A program made the position numbers and the translations under genes. From NCBI RefSeq assembly GCF_039652615.1, contig NZ_JBDJAC010000013.1, positions 43,646-107,645 of the forward strand: 64,000 nucleotides of DNA. Reading direction: 5' to 3'. The notes below the pieces were generated by a model. That model saw nothing but the letters and a program-made list of their open reading frames with translations, ran no database searches and was not told where the DNA came from. The first letter of the stretch is position 1. Every line of letters starts with the position of its first letter. The DNA is from Fulvimarina sp039652615 (GTDB lineage: Bacteria > Pseudomonadota > Alphaproteobacteria > Rhizobiales > Rhizobiaceae). Below are positions 63,377-64,000 of the stretch, one piece after another.

Positions 63377-63700
63377 TTACGTTGCAAGATCTGCCCCGGT
63401 TTCCGGTCCGGATCTCATGAACTTTTCGGGCTGGCTTGAGTAGGCGGCGAAGGCGCTCCGCGTCAAGGTTTCGAGTGCCGAATGCGGCCGTGGTTCGTTG
63501 TAATCGGTTCTACATACCTCGATCCGTCGATGGGCATCAGACCTCGACGGGGACCAGGATGCGTTCAGCCACTCCTGACGTAAGCGGTCCTCGAACGCCT
63601 CGATATAGGTGTTTTTTGCCGCAGGAATTCCAGCTCGATCTTGTTCGGACCGTTTACGACCTCGTCGGCCCTGCAGTGCTGAGGCTTGTTTTGGGACGGC
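63377..63700 (-). pseudogene. degenerate IS3-family transposase fragment (OrfB C-terminus)
   Basis: One minus-strand frame reads NTYIEAFEDRLRQEWLNASW, then RRIEVCRTDYNEPRPHSALE and TLTRSAFAAYSSQPEKFMRS, ending with a stop at 63377. This is the C-terminal third of an IS3-type transposase, where NAYIESFNGRLRDE and YNExRPHSAL are usual. A frameshift separates it from the upstream IELEFLRQ segment, and no earlier catalytic part is readable. It is a different IS3 lineage from the remnant at 2792-3300 (compare FKTLKTEL there). Confidence 0.8.
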
Positions 63701-63856
63701 GTATTAAAGCCCGTACGGTCTCGTGAGCGTCTTCAAAAGCCGTCGCCGCGAGGTTATTGAGCAGGTTTCGCATCATACCCTGCCGGCTTTCTCGAAAGCC
63801 GCCTTCCTGTATAGAGGGTTCCGCCATCATCCCTGCAAAGAAGGTAGCGTCCTGCC

Positions 63857-64000
63857 ATGTCGTCCCTGAAATTCGGAACCAGTGGCCTGCGCGGCCTCGT
63901 CATCGATCTCGACGGCCCGCCGGCCTATTCCTGGACACGCGGTTTCGTCAGTCATCTGGAGCGGTCCGACCAGACCGGATCGAAGACCGTTCTGATCGGG
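63857..64000 (+). CDS. manB: phosphomannomutase, 5' part only
   Basis: The first 48 codons of a hexose-phosphate mutase, continuing past the right edge. MSSLKFGTSGLRGLVIDLDG is the standard start of ManB-type phosphomannomutases, which convert mannose-6-P to mannose-1-P. AAGAAGG lies upstream of the ATG. It is divergent from the guanylyltransferase/isomerase gene, separated by an IS relic. Confidence 0.88.
   Translation, partial: MSSLKFGTSGLRGLVIDLDGPPAYSWTRGFVSHLERSDQTGSKTVLIG

Overview
The window is GC-rich DNA from an alphaproteobacterium. Rhizobiales or Rhodobacterales fit best: the gene families, the RirA-type (TGA-N9-TCA) and Irr-type iron boxes, and degenerate IS3-family relics all agree, but genus cannot be fixed from sequence alone. 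A plasmid-type replication initiator (RepA, PF10134-like) lies at 24401-25759, so the window probably belongs to a plasmid or chromid. No rRNA, tRNA, CRISPR array or obviously essential core gene is visible.

Region 1 (1-33 kb) is a surface-polysaccharide and secretion block, almost all on the minus strand. It has dTDP-glucose 4,6-dehydratase (rfbB, cut by the left edge), GT2 and GT4 glycosyltransferases, a 1043-residue multidomain glycosyltransferase, a rhamnan-synthesis F protein, several SAM methyltransferases, a CmcI-like protein, a Wzm/Wzt-type polysaccharide ABC exporter, and a type I secretion operon (ABC protein, HlyD adaptor, Sel1-repeat protein). Candidate secreted clients are a serralysin-like RTX metalloprotease and a 292-residue RTX protein with its own terminator. 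Mannose-1-phosphate guanylyltransferase and phosphomannomutase at the right edge (61.9-64 kb) supply GDP-mannose. This mix of rhamnose sugars, T1SS and RepA recalls the RepA-I biofilm plasmids of roseobacters.

Region 2 (33-53 kb) is a complete iron-siderophore locus of petrobactin type: a TonB-dependent receptor, AsbF, AsbA, AsbB, AsbC, an AsbD-AsbE fusion, an ABC exporter, a DUF2218 protein, an FhuF-type reductase, TonB, two ExbD, ExbB, and a YclNOPQ/FatBCDE-type ABC importer. Palindromic TGA-N9-TCA boxes precede the receptor, asbF/asbA and the importer. An ICE-like box lies between the exb operon and the importer.

Region 3 (53.5-61.4 kb) is a catabolic operon: a divergent GntR/FCD regulator, a class III CoA-transferase, a TRAP transporter (large permease, binding protein, small permease), an aconitase-family hydratase lacking one of the three usual Fe-S cysteines, and an HMG-CoA-lyase-family enzyme. 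Together they suggest import, hydration, CoA activation and retro-aldol cleavage of a branched dicarboxylate.

Gene-poor spacers hold broken IS3-family transposases (2.8-3.3 kb, 63.4-63.7 kb), a DUF2793 stub next to a putative IS end, a frameshifted RTX gene (33.07-33.6 kb), and a dispersed intergenic palindromic repeat (13.97, 53.44, 61.69 kb).
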